Shown one piece after another: positions 54,066 through 63,056 of a stretch of 64,000 nucleotides of DNA. The notes beneath the pieces are model-generated. The model did not search any database. It saw only the letters and a list, made by a program, of their open reading frames with translations, and was not told the DNA's origin. The stretch comes from Gammaproteobacteria bacterium. GTDB lineage: Bacteria > Pseudomonadota > Gammaproteobacteria > Pseudomonadales > Azotimanducaceae. The stretch spans positions 215,018 through 279,017 of the forward strand of contig JAPOWH010000006.1 of the NCBI GenBank assembly GCA_026707735.1, in the 5' to 3' direction. Positions within the stretch are counted from its first letter, which is position 1; every line of letters starts with the position of its first letter. The translations under genes were made by a program, and so were the position numbers.

Positions 54066-55802
54066 ATGAACGACGAAAAGGGATTTGTAGAGGTTGCGCG
54101 AGTTGACGATCTGCCAGCCGAGAAGGCGATGGCAGTCCGAGTGGCGAATCGAAGCGTTGCTCTGTTTAACCACAACGGAAAAATCTACGCGACCGACAAT
54201 CAATGTCCCCACATGGGCTATCCGCTTATACGAGGCCGAACTCGCAACGGAGTCTTGCAATGCGATTGGCATGGCTGGAGTTACGCCATGGATGGGGGAG
54301 GTTGCTTTACAGGCGGCTGCGACGATCTGGACACGTTTCCGGTGCGTGTGAGAGACGGCGCGATTTGTATCAAGATTGCAGGTGCGACATCCAAACGCCA
54401 AGACTCGCACTACCTGTTGTTGAAGGAAGCGTTGCTTAGTCGGGACAACTGGATTCTTTCAAAGGCGATAGCGATCATGCTGGCTCAAGGTGTGTCAGAG
54501 CGGGAGACTCTAGACAGTTTGGTCGAGCACCTCAGCAAGCATATTGCATCGGATCACGGGGCGGATGGCGCCTTTCTAGTAAATCAACTTCTAAACGGCA
54601 TAGCTATATCCCAGCGACTTGACAAAGATGATCGACTGATACCACTGATGATTGCTGCCAAAGCAGCTTCGGGACGTGTTGGCGATAGAGTTCCTCCACA
54701 ACCTCTACCTCAGCCAGTTGACTGGGAAACCCTCGCTGATTGGGTACGAATGTTTTCCCGGGATCGCATATGGGAGGGTATTGAGAAGTGTCTCATCTCT
54801 GCTCGCGAATCCGGTGACAACGACGAGAGGATCATTCCTTTGCTGTATGAATGTGTACTAGAGCCCACTTTCTTGGGATTTAGTCACAACGTGCTGCACA
54901 TCAGCGACTTGGCGGAATTGATCGATTCGTTTGGTTGGGAAAGAAGCGAGCAACTTTTGTGCAATTTGGGAGCCAAGGTCGTTGGAAGAAATCGGGGCAC
55001 CGCGCAAGGCACCTTACGCGAAGGAATCGAGCATCTTCAGAAAATTGAACCCCTACTTGACGAGCTGGCCGACGAACCCGCTGGGCGTTTGAAGGAGTTC
55101 AATGAAGACAGATTGACCAAAGGATTATCGAGCGGAGAAATTGAACCCACGTTCGAAGCGGTTTCCCGCGCGCTTCGCGACGGTGCTCATGTTTCACAAG
55201 TGTTGGATTCCATGATCATGCTATCCGGCGACCGTATGGCAAGAACGCCTGCCAGTTTTAGTCCAGGGTGGTTCAACATTTCACATGAAATGCAGATGGC
55301 GGGTTCCGCTCGTCGGACACTCCAGCATGCCTCATACCGGAGTGCAGTGATGGCAACCTACTTCGCCGCGTGGCACTTCTACCAAAATCGGTGGCTAAAC
55401 ATTCAACCGCGGCAGCTCTCTGAAGTTGCGAAAGAAAGTCAATCGCCACACTCGAACGCAGCGGAAGCCTGCTCCGAAATCGTCGAGCTCATCGAGTCGA
55501 TTCAATTGCCTGAAGTCACTCGTGCGGTAAACAAATACATACGAGCAGATCTTGATCCAACCATACTCCTATCCGAGTTAGCGCTATCTATCTTGAAGCA
55601 TGACTCAGGAACGGAATTGCTGGGTACTCTACGCACTGTGTATGACGAGTTTGAGCGATGCCGTACCCATCCTGCCCGCAATCAGCTGTTGATTGGATTA
55701 ACGCGGTTTGCGACAGACGTCAGACGACGGAACGATAACGATTTGGCGACACGCACAGCAAAACGGTTCGCTCGTCGCGAAACCTCCGAGGACATGTTCT
55801 AA
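54066..55802 (+). CDS. Rieske-domain fusion protein, second of a tandem pair
   Basis: 578 residues from ATG 54066, with GGA 7 bases upstream; the preceding stop is 20 bases away, so the pair is cotranscribed. The Rieske cluster ligands are C47-P-H49 and C66-D-W-H69. The C-terminal part parallels the first copy along its whole length: ASDHGADGAFL, MFSRDRIWEG, AELIDSFGWERS, DRMARTPASFSPGWFN and NRWLNIQPRQL. The two seem moderately diverged, so the duplication is old. A two-subunit or substrate-split role is possible; function is not known to me. Confidence 0.8.
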   Translation: MNDEKGFVEVARVDDLPAEKAMAVRVANRSVALFNHNGKIYATDNQCPHMGYPLIRGRTRNGVLQCDWHGWSYAMDGGGCFTGGCDDLDTFPVRVRDGAICIKIAGATSKRQDSHYLLLKEALLSRDNWILSKAIAIMLAQGVSERETLDSLVEHLSKHIASDHGADGAFLVNQLLNGIAISQRLDKDDRLIPLMIAAKAASGRVGDRVPPQPLPQPVDWETLADWVRMFSRDRIWEGIEKCLISARESGDNDERIIPLLYECVLEPTFLGFSHNVLHISDLAELIDSFGWERSEQLLCNLGAKVVGRNRGTAQGTLREGIEHLQKIEPLLDELADEPAGRLKEFNEDRLTKGLSSGEIEPTFEAVSRALRDGAHVSQVLDSMIMLSGDRMARTPASFSPGWFNISHEMQMAGSARRTLQHASYRSAVMATYFAAWHFYQNRWLNIQPRQLSEVAKESQSPHSNAAEACSEIVELIESIQLPEVTRAVNKYIRADLDPTILLSELALSILKHDSGTELLGTLRTVYDEFERCRTHPARNQLLIGLTRFATDVRRRNDNDLATRTAKRFARRETSEDMF

Positions 55803-55852
55803 AAGGTTGCCCTAAATTTCGACGAAGAACCCGTCTCCGATCAGGTTCTGCC

Positions 55853-56479
55853 TCAAAAAGGCTTTGCACTTTGGTTTAGCGAGTGCTTAGTTACGAATTC
55901 GTTGTCCCTAATGAAGAACCTGAGCAGCAAGTCTGTAGATTGAACAATCCCAATCCGAGGTGACATGACAACCTGTGAGTCATCAACTTGTGTACCTCGG
56001 TGTACGCACAATGGATTCGTCGTAAGGTCCGTACCGTTCTGGCGACGTGTTACTGCTAAAGCTTGTGTGAGTTTTCCTGGACCATTTCCGATGTCGCGAG
56101 TATTTTGAGGAGAATTTCGCCTAGCAATCATGCAATCAATGCCAGAAACTGGCTCAATTGCTCGTATCAGCACGCATCCAGGTGTACCCTCCGGCTCAGT
56201 GATGAAGTTAAGGCAACAGTACATGCCATAGATCAAGTACACGTAGGCGTGACCGGGTGGTCCCCACTGAATTCGAGTTCTAGGAGTAGGTCCGTTGGCC
56301 GAGTGTGCGGCCGCGTCTCCCGAGCCAAGATATGCTTCTACTTCAACAATCCTTCCGCTTGTAGAACTGTGGTTGATACTGCTTGCTAGGATGCAGCCAA
56401 GCAGGCCGCGAGCGACAACGACTGTTGATTGTCTATAAAATTCTCGTGGCAGAACTTGATTGTCAGATAGCTTGCTCAT
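55853..56479 (-). CDS. 3-methyladenine DNA glycosylase (AAG/MPG family)
   Basis: 208 residues. The AAG family core is clear: GRIVEVEAYLGSGDAAAHSANGPTPR, with the catalytic Glu in EVEAYLG, then PPGHAYVYLIYGMYCCLNF, GCVLIRAIEP and GNGPGKLTQAL. It removes alkylated purines such as 3-methyladenine by base flipping. Its neighbours are unrelated; it is probably monocistronic. Confidence 0.95.
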   Translation of the reverse strand: MSKLSDNQVLPREFYRQSTVVVARGLLGCILASSINHSSTSGRIVEVEAYLGSGDAAAHSANGPTPRTRIQWGPPGHAYVYLIYGMYCCLNFITEPEGTPGCVLIRAIEPVSGIDCMIARRNSPQNTRDIGNGPGKLTQALAVTRRQNGTDLTTNPLCVHRGTQVDDSQVVMSPRIGIVQSTDLLLRFFIRDNEFVTKHSLNQSAKPF

Positions 56480-56572
56480 TTTGACAGCAAAATACTTGGT
56501 TTCGAGCTTGAAATAATTGGTGCTCGCCAGAAACAGAGCGCCGTTACCGCAAGAAGATTTTTCGGTCTAATC

Positions 56573-58096
56573 ATGGCAGTAATTCAACAAGACGACTTGA
56601 TTCAAAGCGTCCGAGATGCTTTGCAGTTCATCTCCTACTACCATCCGCCCGATTTTATTCAAGCCATGGTGCGAGCGTGGGAGATGGAGGAGTCTCCGGC
56701 CGCCAAAGACGCACTGCGTCAAGTGCTTGTGAATTCCCGCATGTGCGCGTTAGGTAAACGTCCAATCTGCCAAGATACAGGAATTGTTGTGGCGTTTGTC
56801 GATGTTGGAATGGACTTGGAGTGGGACGCCGAGTTGGGTCTTGAAGACTTGATCAATGAAGGAGTGCGCCGAGCATTCCTAGACTCAAACAATCCCCTTA
56901 GAGGCTCGATCATGGCGGATCCTGATGGTCGACGAGCCAATACCAAGGACAATACCCCAGCTGTAATTCACACAAGAGTAGTGCCGGGAGACAAGCTCAA
57001 TGTGGAAATTGCTGCAAAGGGCGGAGGCAGCGAAGCAAAGGCAATGTTCAAGGTACTTGAGCCCTTCGAATCAGTTGTCGATTGGATCTTGGACGCTGTG
57101 CCGAAAATGGGAGCAGGTTGGTGCCCGCCCGGGATTCTGGGCATCGGCGTGGGTGGCACTCCCGAAAAAGCGATGGTCATGGCCAAGGAAGCCATGATGG
57201 AGCCCATTGATATACAGGAACTCATTCAACGAGGACCCGAGTCTAGGTCTGAAGAACTACGTCTCGAGATTTTTCACAAGGTCAACGCCTTGGGCATAGG
57301 TGCGCAAGGTCTAGGTGGGCTGACAACGGTGCTCGATGTGAAAGTTCGAGAGTACCCTACCCATGCCGCCAACAAGCCGGTTGCCATAATCCCAAACTGC
57401 ACCGCCACCCGACATGTTCATTTCGAGCTGGACGGCTCGGGGACGGCAAAATTTGAGCCGCCAGACCTGTCGCTGTGGCCGGATATTGCCTACGAACCCA
57501 ATGCTGATGCTCGCAAGGTGAGTTTGGCAGGATTGACCAAGGAGGGTGTTCGAGACTGGCGCGCTGGCGAGACATTGCTCTTGACGGGCAAGATTCTTAC
57601 TGGACGCGATGCCGCACACAAGCGATTGTGTCAGTTTTTGGATGAGGGGAAGCCACTTCCGGTGGACTTCACGGACCGATTCATCTACTACGTGGGACCT
57701 GTTAGTCCCGTGCGAGATGAGGTGGTGGGCCCAGCAGGACCAACGACTGCGACTCGCATGGACAGATTTACGGATCAGCTTCTTCAATCAACCGGTTTGC
57801 TTGGGATGATTGGAAAGGCAGAACGTGGTTCAGAAGCTGTCAGTGCGATCCGGGAGCACGGAGCGGTATCCCTCATAGCCGTCGGTGGCGCTGCCTTCCT
57901 GGTGGCCAAATCGATCACGGATTCACGACTCGTTGCATTTGAGGATTTGATGATGGAAGCCATCTACGAATTTGAGGTGAAGGATATGCCAGTCACGGTC
58001 GCTGTGGACTCGCTAGGCAACTCCATTCACCAATCCGGTCCAGAAAAGTGGCGAGCAACGATCCAATCAACAATACCCACAGTTGGATTGTCATAG
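56573..58096 (+). CDS. Class I fumarate hydratase (4Fe-4S)
   Basis: 507 residues, the usual length of single-chain class I fumarases. Cluster Cys candidates are in PICQDTGIV, AGWCPPGILGIG and IPNCTATRHVHFELDG. The alpha part ends near residue 300. The beta part has LTGKILTGRDAAHKR, YYVGPVSPVRDEVVGPAGPTTATRMD and LLGMIGKAERG. It interconverts fumarate and malate in the TCA cycle and is oxygen sensitive. Tartrate dehydratase is a related alternative, but full-length single-chain architecture favours fumarase. I give no letter symbol because paralogues cannot be told apart. Confidence 0.94.
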   Translation: MAVIQQDDLIQSVRDALQFISYYHPPDFIQAMVRAWEMEESPAAKDALRQVLVNSRMCALGKRPICQDTGIVVAFVDVGMDLEWDAELGLEDLINEGVRRAFLDSNNPLRGSIMADPDGRRANTKDNTPAVIHTRVVPGDKLNVEIAAKGGGSEAKAMFKVLEPFESVVDWILDAVPKMGAGWCPPGILGIGVGGTPEKAMVMAKEAMMEPIDIQELIQRGPESRSEELRLEIFHKVNALGIGAQGLGGLTTVLDVKVREYPTHAANKPVAIIPNCTATRHVHFELDGSGTAKFEPPDLSLWPDIAYEPNADARKVSLAGLTKEGVRDWRAGETLLLTGKILTGRDAAHKRLCQFLDEGKPLPVDFTDRFIYYVGPVSPVRDEVVGPAGPTTATRMDRFTDQLLQSTGLLGMIGKAERGSEAVSAIREHGAVSLIAVGGAAFLVAKSITDSRLVAFEDLMMEAIYEFEVKDMPVTVAVDSLGNSIHQSGPEKWRATIQSTIPTVGLS

Positions 58097-58191
58097 ATTA
58101 CGGAACTTGCACGCTCTCCATAGCCGATGGTGAGGTCGTGCCCGGCAATATTGACCACGCGTGTGGCATGTGAAAGTGAGGAGCAAATAGC

Positions 58192-59451
58192 GTGTCCGAC
58201 AATTCAAACGACTTGGAGCAAAAGCTCCAGGACCTAAGAATCGACCGTAGTCGTCAGTCAGGAAGACAACGGCGGCCATGGGGATGGTTCATTGCGATTG
58301 CAGTAGTGCTCGGCATTGGGGTTTTCGCCGCAAACTGGTTTTGGTTTGGGCGCGACCGCGCTGTTGTGGTCGACTCTGTAGTCGCGCGTGCTCCACAAAT
58401 TGCGAATGTTGAAGGTGCGGTTTTAGATGGCACCGGATATGTTGTTGCGCGTCGCCAGGCAACTGTTAGTTCCAAAGCCACAGGGAAGGTCGTTGAGGTC
58501 TTCGTAGAAGAAGGGATGATTGTTGAAGAAGGCCAGCTGTTGGCGACCCTGGACGACAGTCTGCAGCAAACGCAATACGACCTGTCCAAAGCGCAATTTG
58601 ACGAATCCAAAGCAAGGCTCGACGAGCTAGACATACAGATCGAGCAGGCAAGTCTGGACGTTCAGCGAATATCTGAATTAGCTGCTAGCCAACATGCCAG
58701 CGAGAGTGAACTTGATAGAGCGAGACTTACTCTCGAGGGGCTTGAAGCGCAGAAGAACCGCCTCGAAAAAACCATCGATGTCGCGCAGACTGCCCTTGAA
58801 CTTCAACAGCAATACCTCGACGACATGCAAATACGTGCGCCGTTCGATGGCATTGTGATCGCCAAGGCTGCTCAGCCTGGAGAAATGATCTCGCCGGTTT
58901 CGGGAGGGGGAGGATTTACCCGGACCGGAATTTGCACGATTGTCGACATGGATTCGATAGAGGTGCAAGTGGACGTAAACGAAAAATACATCAACAGGGT
59001 GTCGCCCGACCAACCGGCAACTGTAACCCTTAACTCCTATCCCGATACCCGCATGCCTGCGGAGGTTATTGCTATCATTCCGACGGCAGACCGCGCTCGA
59101 TCCACAGTAAGGGTTCGAATTCGGTTCCTGGAACGCGACGAGAGAGTGCTTCCCGACATGGGTGTAAGCGTTTCTTTCTTGGAAGAAGGAAGCGAAATTG
59201 AACGAGAGGAACTCCCGGTAGGTGTCGAGATACCGTCGACTGCATTAATAGAGACTAGCGACAGCACGTTTGTTTGGCTGATCGAGGATAGTTCGGTCGC
59301 GCGCCGTAAAGTTAGCGTCGGGGGAACCAACGGAACTCGGTCAATAATTTCCGACGGCTTGGAACGTGGCGATCTAGTCGTAGCTGATGCGGGGTCTGAA
59401 AGTGCGGTGGGACTGTCGGACGGTCAAAAGATCGTAATTGCAAATCAATAG
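58192..59451 (+). CDS. Efflux periplasmic adaptor (HlyD/MFP family)
   Basis: 419 residues from GTG 58192, with GAGGAG 8 bases upstream. One N-terminal membrane helix (WFIAIAVVLGIGVFAANWFWF) anchors it. A biotinyl-lipoyl-like domain follows (GYVVARRQATVSSKATGKVVEVFVEEGMIVEEGQLLATL), then a coiled-coil hairpin (~115-200) and beta-barrel (IRAPFDGIVIAKAAQPGEMI). It starts the operon adaptor, ATPase, permease, permease. The set resembles MacA-type transporters exporting across both membranes. Confidence 0.93.
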   Translation: MSDNSNDLEQKLQDLRIDRSRQSGRQRRPWGWFIAIAVVLGIGVFAANWFWFGRDRAVVVDSVVARAPQIANVEGAVLDGTGYVVARRQATVSSKATGKVVEVFVEEGMIVEEGQLLATLDDSLQQTQYDLSKAQFDESKARLDELDIQIEQASLDVQRISELAASQHASESELDRARLTLEGLEAQKNRLEKTIDVAQTALELQQQYLDDMQIRAPFDGIVIAKAAQPGEMISPVSGGGGFTRTGICTIVDMDSIEVQVDVNEKYINRVSPDQPATVTLNSYPDTRMPAEVIAIIPTADRARSTVRVRIRFLERDERVLPDMGVSVSFLEEGSEIEREELPVGVEIPSTALIETSDSTFVWLIEDSSVARRKVSVGGTNGTRSIISDGLERGDLVVADAGSESAVGLSDGQKIVIANQ

Positions 59452-59464
59452 GGAGAGTTGGTAA

Positions 59465-60172
59465 GTGGCTCTTATATCGCTTAGATCCGTTTCAAAAACA
59501 TATACCAAGGGTAGGGAACAGGTCGATGTACTGTCCGACATAGACTTGGATATCAACGAACGGGATTTCGTAGCCCTAATGGGTCCATCGGGCAGTGGAA
59601 AGACGACCATGCTCAACTTGATCGGCGGGCTGGACCATCCGACATATGGCGAGGTCGTGGTGGGAGATTCCTCACTGAATTCGCTAAGTTCGCGAGAGTT
59701 GTCTCGCTGGAGAGCGCAGAATATCGGGTTTGTGTTTCAGTTCTACAACTTGTTGCCCGTTCTCACGGCACAACGGAATGTTGAACTTCCCCTGCTACTA
59801 ACCAAATTGAAGGGAAGGGAACGCAAGAAGAATGCCGCTACGGCCCTCGACATTGTTGGATTGGCCGACCGGGCAAAGCACAAGCCTGCTGAACTGTCTG
59901 GCGGTCAGCAGCAACGTGTGGCGATTGCCCGCGCAATAGTGGCGGATCCACAGATTCTAGTCTGCGACGAGCCAACCGGCGATCTCGATCGCAACACTGC
60001 AGAGGAGGTCTTGCAGCTTTTGGAGACTTTGAATCAAAAGCACAACAAGACAATCGTGATGGTTACTCACGACCCCAAAGCTGCGGAACATGCGAAGACT
60101 ACAGTATTTCTTGACAAGGGCAAGCTCTCATCGACTAGCGATCCAGAACAGAGTGAATTAGTCAATGGGTAA
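59465..60172 (+). CDS. ABC transporter ATPase, MacB/LolD-like
   Basis: 235 residues from GTG 59465, with GGGAG upstream. Walker A GPSGSGKTT, signature LSGGQQQRVAIARAI, Walker B LVCDEPTGDLD, and the switch His in MVTHDPKA are intact; the Q-loop stretch is FVFQFYNLLPVLTAQRNVELP. This branch drives FtsX-like permeases rather than import. It overlaps the next gene by 8 bases. Confidence 0.95.
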   Translation: MALISLRSVSKTYTKGREQVDVLSDIDLDINERDFVALMGPSGSGKTTMLNLIGGLDHPTYGEVVVGDSSLNSLSSRELSRWRAQNIGFVFQFYNLLPVLTAQRNVELPLLLTKLKGRERKKNAATALDIVGLADRAKHKPAELSGGQQQRVAIARAIVADPQILVCDEPTGDLDRNTAEEVLQLLETLNQKHNKTIVMVTHDPKAAEHAKTTVFLDKGKLSSTSDPEQSELVNG

Positions 60173-61310
60173 ATTTCAGTTCTTGCTTCGGTGCATGTTT
60201 CGCCGAAAGCTACGTACGACGCTCACGATGTTGTCGCTGATCACGGCGTTCTTGTTGTTCATGTTGCTTCGTTCAATTGCCTTTGTGTTCGATGCCGGCT
60301 GGGAAGGAGTCGACGAAGGACGATTGCAGACACAATCGAAGTACTCGATGATCGAAATGTTGCCATTGACGCATATTGATCAAATTGCCAATGTGGCTGG
60401 CGTGGGTATCGTCACACATTCTTCGTGGTTCGGCGGCGTCTTCCAGGAAGGCGACACCAATGTTGCGACCTTTGCGGTTGATCCCGAAACATACTTCGAT
60501 GTCTATAGTGAATTTGAGGTTGATGCGGAGCAACTAGAAGAGTTTCGGTCAATACGCACTGCCGCATTGGCTCCTGAGCCGATGATTGAGCGCTATGGGT
60601 GGGAAATCGGCCAAAAGGTGCCTGTGATCAGTCCAATCTACCCGACACCGTCGGGTGAACCGTGGGTGTTCGATTTGGTTGGTTCTTATAGCTCAGGCAA
60701 CGAGAGCGATGGCTTTCAGGCGTTCTTGTTCCAGCACGAGTACCTTCGAGAGACCTTTGACATGGGAGTTGCAGGATGGTTTGTCATAACCATCGACGAT
60801 CCCTCGCGGTCGGACGAAATTTCGGCTGAAATAGACAAGCTGTTTGCAAATTCCCCTGATGAGACTCGAACCATGACGGAATCGGAGGCGGCGAAACAGT
60901 TCATGGCCCAACTTGGAGACATCAGCTTAATGATGACAGGCATCTTGAGCTCTGTGTTTTTCACTATGGTTCTGCTTACGGCAAACACAATGATTCAAGG
61001 ATATAGGGAACGTACATCCGAGCTTGCTGTGATGAAGACGTTAGGGTTCACAGACCTTGGCGTTGCGACCTATTTGTTGCTTGAGTCCGTACTGCTTTGT
61101 GCAATAAGTGCAGTGATTGGAATCGGATTGGGATCAATGATTGCATCTAGCGCACAGGATTTCATGCCCCCGTTTGTTCCCATTTATTTTGCGTGGCAGA
61201 CAGTTCTTTGGGCGGGTTGCATTGCATTGGGGTTGGGTCTACTCGTTGGACTAGTTCCCGCTATAAGCGCAATTCGGCTTTCAATAGTCGATGCGCTACA
61301 TAGGCATTAA
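60165..61310 (+). CDS. FtsX/MacB-like ABC permease, first
   Basis: 381 residues. An N-terminal helix (TLTMLSLITAFLLFMLLRSIAF) is followed by a ~220-residue periplasmic domain. Three C-terminal helices form the FtsX domain (MTGILSSVFFTMVLLTANTM, RERTSELAVMKTLGFTDLGV, LGLGLLVGLVPAISAIRLSIVDAL). It pairs with the next permease as a heterodimer, a less common form of MacB-type exporters. Confidence 0.92.
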   Translation: MGKFQFLLRCMFRRKLRTTLTMLSLITAFLLFMLLRSIAFVFDAGWEGVDEGRLQTQSKYSMIEMLPLTHIDQIANVAGVGIVTHSSWFGGVFQEGDTNVATFAVDPETYFDVYSEFEVDAEQLEEFRSIRTAALAPEPMIERYGWEIGQKVPVISPIYPTPSGEPWVFDLVGSYSSGNESDGFQAFLFQHEYLRETFDMGVAGWFVITIDDPSRSDEISAEIDKLFANSPDETRTMTESEAAKQFMAQLGDISLMMTGILSSVFFTMVLLTANTMIQGYRERTSELAVMKTLGFTDLGVATYLLLESVLLCAISAVIGIGLGSMIASSAQDFMPPFVPIYFAWQTVLWAGCIALGLGLLVGLVPAISAIRLSIVDALHRH

Positions 61311-61324
61311 TTTGGTGCTCCATC

Positions 61325-62488
61325 GTGTTTGAACAAATAGTTTCCATTACGGGGATGAACTTGAGAAACATTCCCTCCAGGTGGAGTACCTCATTAGTCG
61401 TAGTTGTTGGGATTGGTGGGGTCGTTGCTGTTCTCGTAGCCATGCTAGCAATGGCGACGGGATTGGAAAGAGTGTTTTCGAAAGCCACATCTCCCGATAG
61501 AGCAATCGCGGTGCGCACAGGTTCGGACTCTGAAATGTCAAGCAACTTGTCCATGGAGACGGCAAGAATCATAGCCACCCTCGATGGTGTTGCATTTGCT
61601 ACTCCTGAGCTTTATGTGGTTGCTGATGTTCCCAAGAAGAACACCGGGACACCCGCCAACATTGTGGTTCGTGGAGTTGAACCAGGTTCATTCGACATTC
61701 GACCGGAATTTGAAATTGCACACGGAAGAATGTTTGAATCAGGCAGAAATGAGGTAATAGTTGGGATCAAGGCTCTAGCAGAATTTGCGGGACTGAACAT
61801 TGGCAGTCGACTGTCTGTTCGTGATACGTCATGGGAAGTCGTTGGAATATTTGAGACCGATGGTTCGGTTGACGAGTCGGAAGTCTGGGCCGACATGACT
61901 GTCGTGCAGGCGGCCTTTCGGCGGGGGCAATCGATTACCGCAGTTCGCGTACTGTTGGATTCAACTAATAGCTACTCGTCCGTTCAGCAATTAATTGAAG
62001 ACGATCCTCGTCTACCAGTTGATCTGACGTCAGAAGAAGCTTGGTATGCGTCTCAAGCCGAATCTTCGACTCAAGTAATTCGGATATTTGGCATTGTGGT
62101 TGCAGTAATCATGAGCGTCGGCGCGATTTTCGCCGCGTTGAACACGATGTATTCGGCTGTCGCGTCTAGAACGTTTGAAATTGCGACCCTTCGCGCTGTT
62201 GGGTTTCGAGGGGGTCCCATCCTTGTTTCGGTTCTGTCGGAATCGATGGTTCTGGCGATTCTTGGAGGACTCGCCGGTGCTGTGCTTGCCTTCTTTGCAT
62301 TCAATGGGTTCACAGTTTCGACGCTTGGTCAGCAATCGTTCTCAATGGTGGCTTTCGAGTTCATGGTTACTCCGGCTTTGGTTTTGCAAAGTCTTGTATT
62401 GAGCGTAGCGCTGGGATTCATAGGTGGAATTTTCCCCGCGTTTCGGGCTGTATTCTTACCCGTCACGACCGCACTGAGAGGCGAGTAA
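61325..62488 (+). CDS. FtsX/MacB-like ABC permease, second
   Basis: 387 residues from GTG 61325, 14 bases after the previous stop. Architecture matches its neighbour: one N-terminal helix (SLVVVVGIGGVVAVLVAMLAMA), periplasmic domain (ATPELYVVADVPKKNTGTPAN, VVRGVEPGSFDIRPEF), and C-terminal FtsX part (SRTFEIATLRAVGFRGGP, VALGFIGGIFPAFRAVFLPV). It completes the four-gene exporter; the cargo is unknown. Confidence 0.93.
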   Translation: MFEQIVSITGMNLRNIPSRWSTSLVVVVGIGGVVAVLVAMLAMATGLERVFSKATSPDRAIAVRTGSDSEMSSNLSMETARIIATLDGVAFATPELYVVADVPKKNTGTPANIVVRGVEPGSFDIRPEFEIAHGRMFESGRNEVIVGIKALAEFAGLNIGSRLSVRDTSWEVVGIFETDGSVDESEVWADMTVVQAAFRRGQSITAVRVLLDSTNSYSSVQQLIEDDPRLPVDLTSEEAWYASQAESSTQVIRIFGIVVAVIMSVGAIFAALNTMYSAVASRTFEIATLRAVGFRGGPILVSVLSESMVLAILGGLAGAVLAFFAFNGFTVSTLGQQSFSMVAFEFMVTPALVLQSLVLSVALGFIGGIFPAFRAVFLPVTTALRGE

Positions 62489-62498
62489 TCTCGTAGAG

Positions 62499-62966
62499 TC
62501 AGTAAATGCCGAGATCCAGTGCCGCTGCGAAAGTCTGACCCAGCACTCGGCACTTTTCTGTGTCCGCTGGAGTGAGCTCTCCCTTTACGATTAGAGGTTC
62601 CTGGGCTTCCACAAACGGGTAGCCATTTGCAATTCTGCGTATGGCATTAAGCGCTCCCGTTCCGTCGTTTCCTGCTTTGATAAAGACCGTGTACGGCAAA
62701 GGTGCGATCTTTCCTTCCACTTCGTAGAAAGTACGGTCAAAAAAGTCTTTGAGCGCACCTGACATATAGCCAAAGTTCTCGGGTGTACCAAGAATTATTG
62801 CGTTTGCTTGGAGCAGGTCGCTCGCATCAGCTTGGTAGGCGGACTTGGCAACAACTGCAACACCCTCTAGTTCCTCATCTTGGGCACCTTGAATGACTGC
62901 TCTAGCCATTCGTTCGGTCGATCCAGATTTGGAGTGATAGACGATCAGCAACACTCGCTTCGACAT
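62499..62966 (-). CDS. Flavodoxin-fold protein (FMN reductase-like)
   Basis: 155 residues. The FMN phosphate loop is YHSKSGSTERMA near the N-terminus. GTPENFGYMSGALKDFFDRTFYE is the WrbA/FMN-reductase-like isoalloxazine loop, and FIKAGNDGTGA follows. It is likely a flavin-binding oxidoreductase. It ends 10 bases from the permease stop on the other strand. Confidence 0.88.
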   Translation of the reverse strand: MSKRVLLIVYHSKSGSTERMARAVIQGAQDEELEGVAVVAKSAYQADASDLLQANAIILGTPENFGYMSGALKDFFDRTFYEVEGKIAPLPYTVFIKAGNDGTGALNAIRRIANGYPFVEAQEPLIVKGELTPADTEKCRVLGQTFAAALDLGIY

Positions 62967-63056
62967 AGTCTATGGGTCGAATTTGCCAAGAACAATAATG
63001 GAGCGCATTTTCAATCGCATGTCCAGATCAACTTACCATGCATCGTGCCGTTCCCG

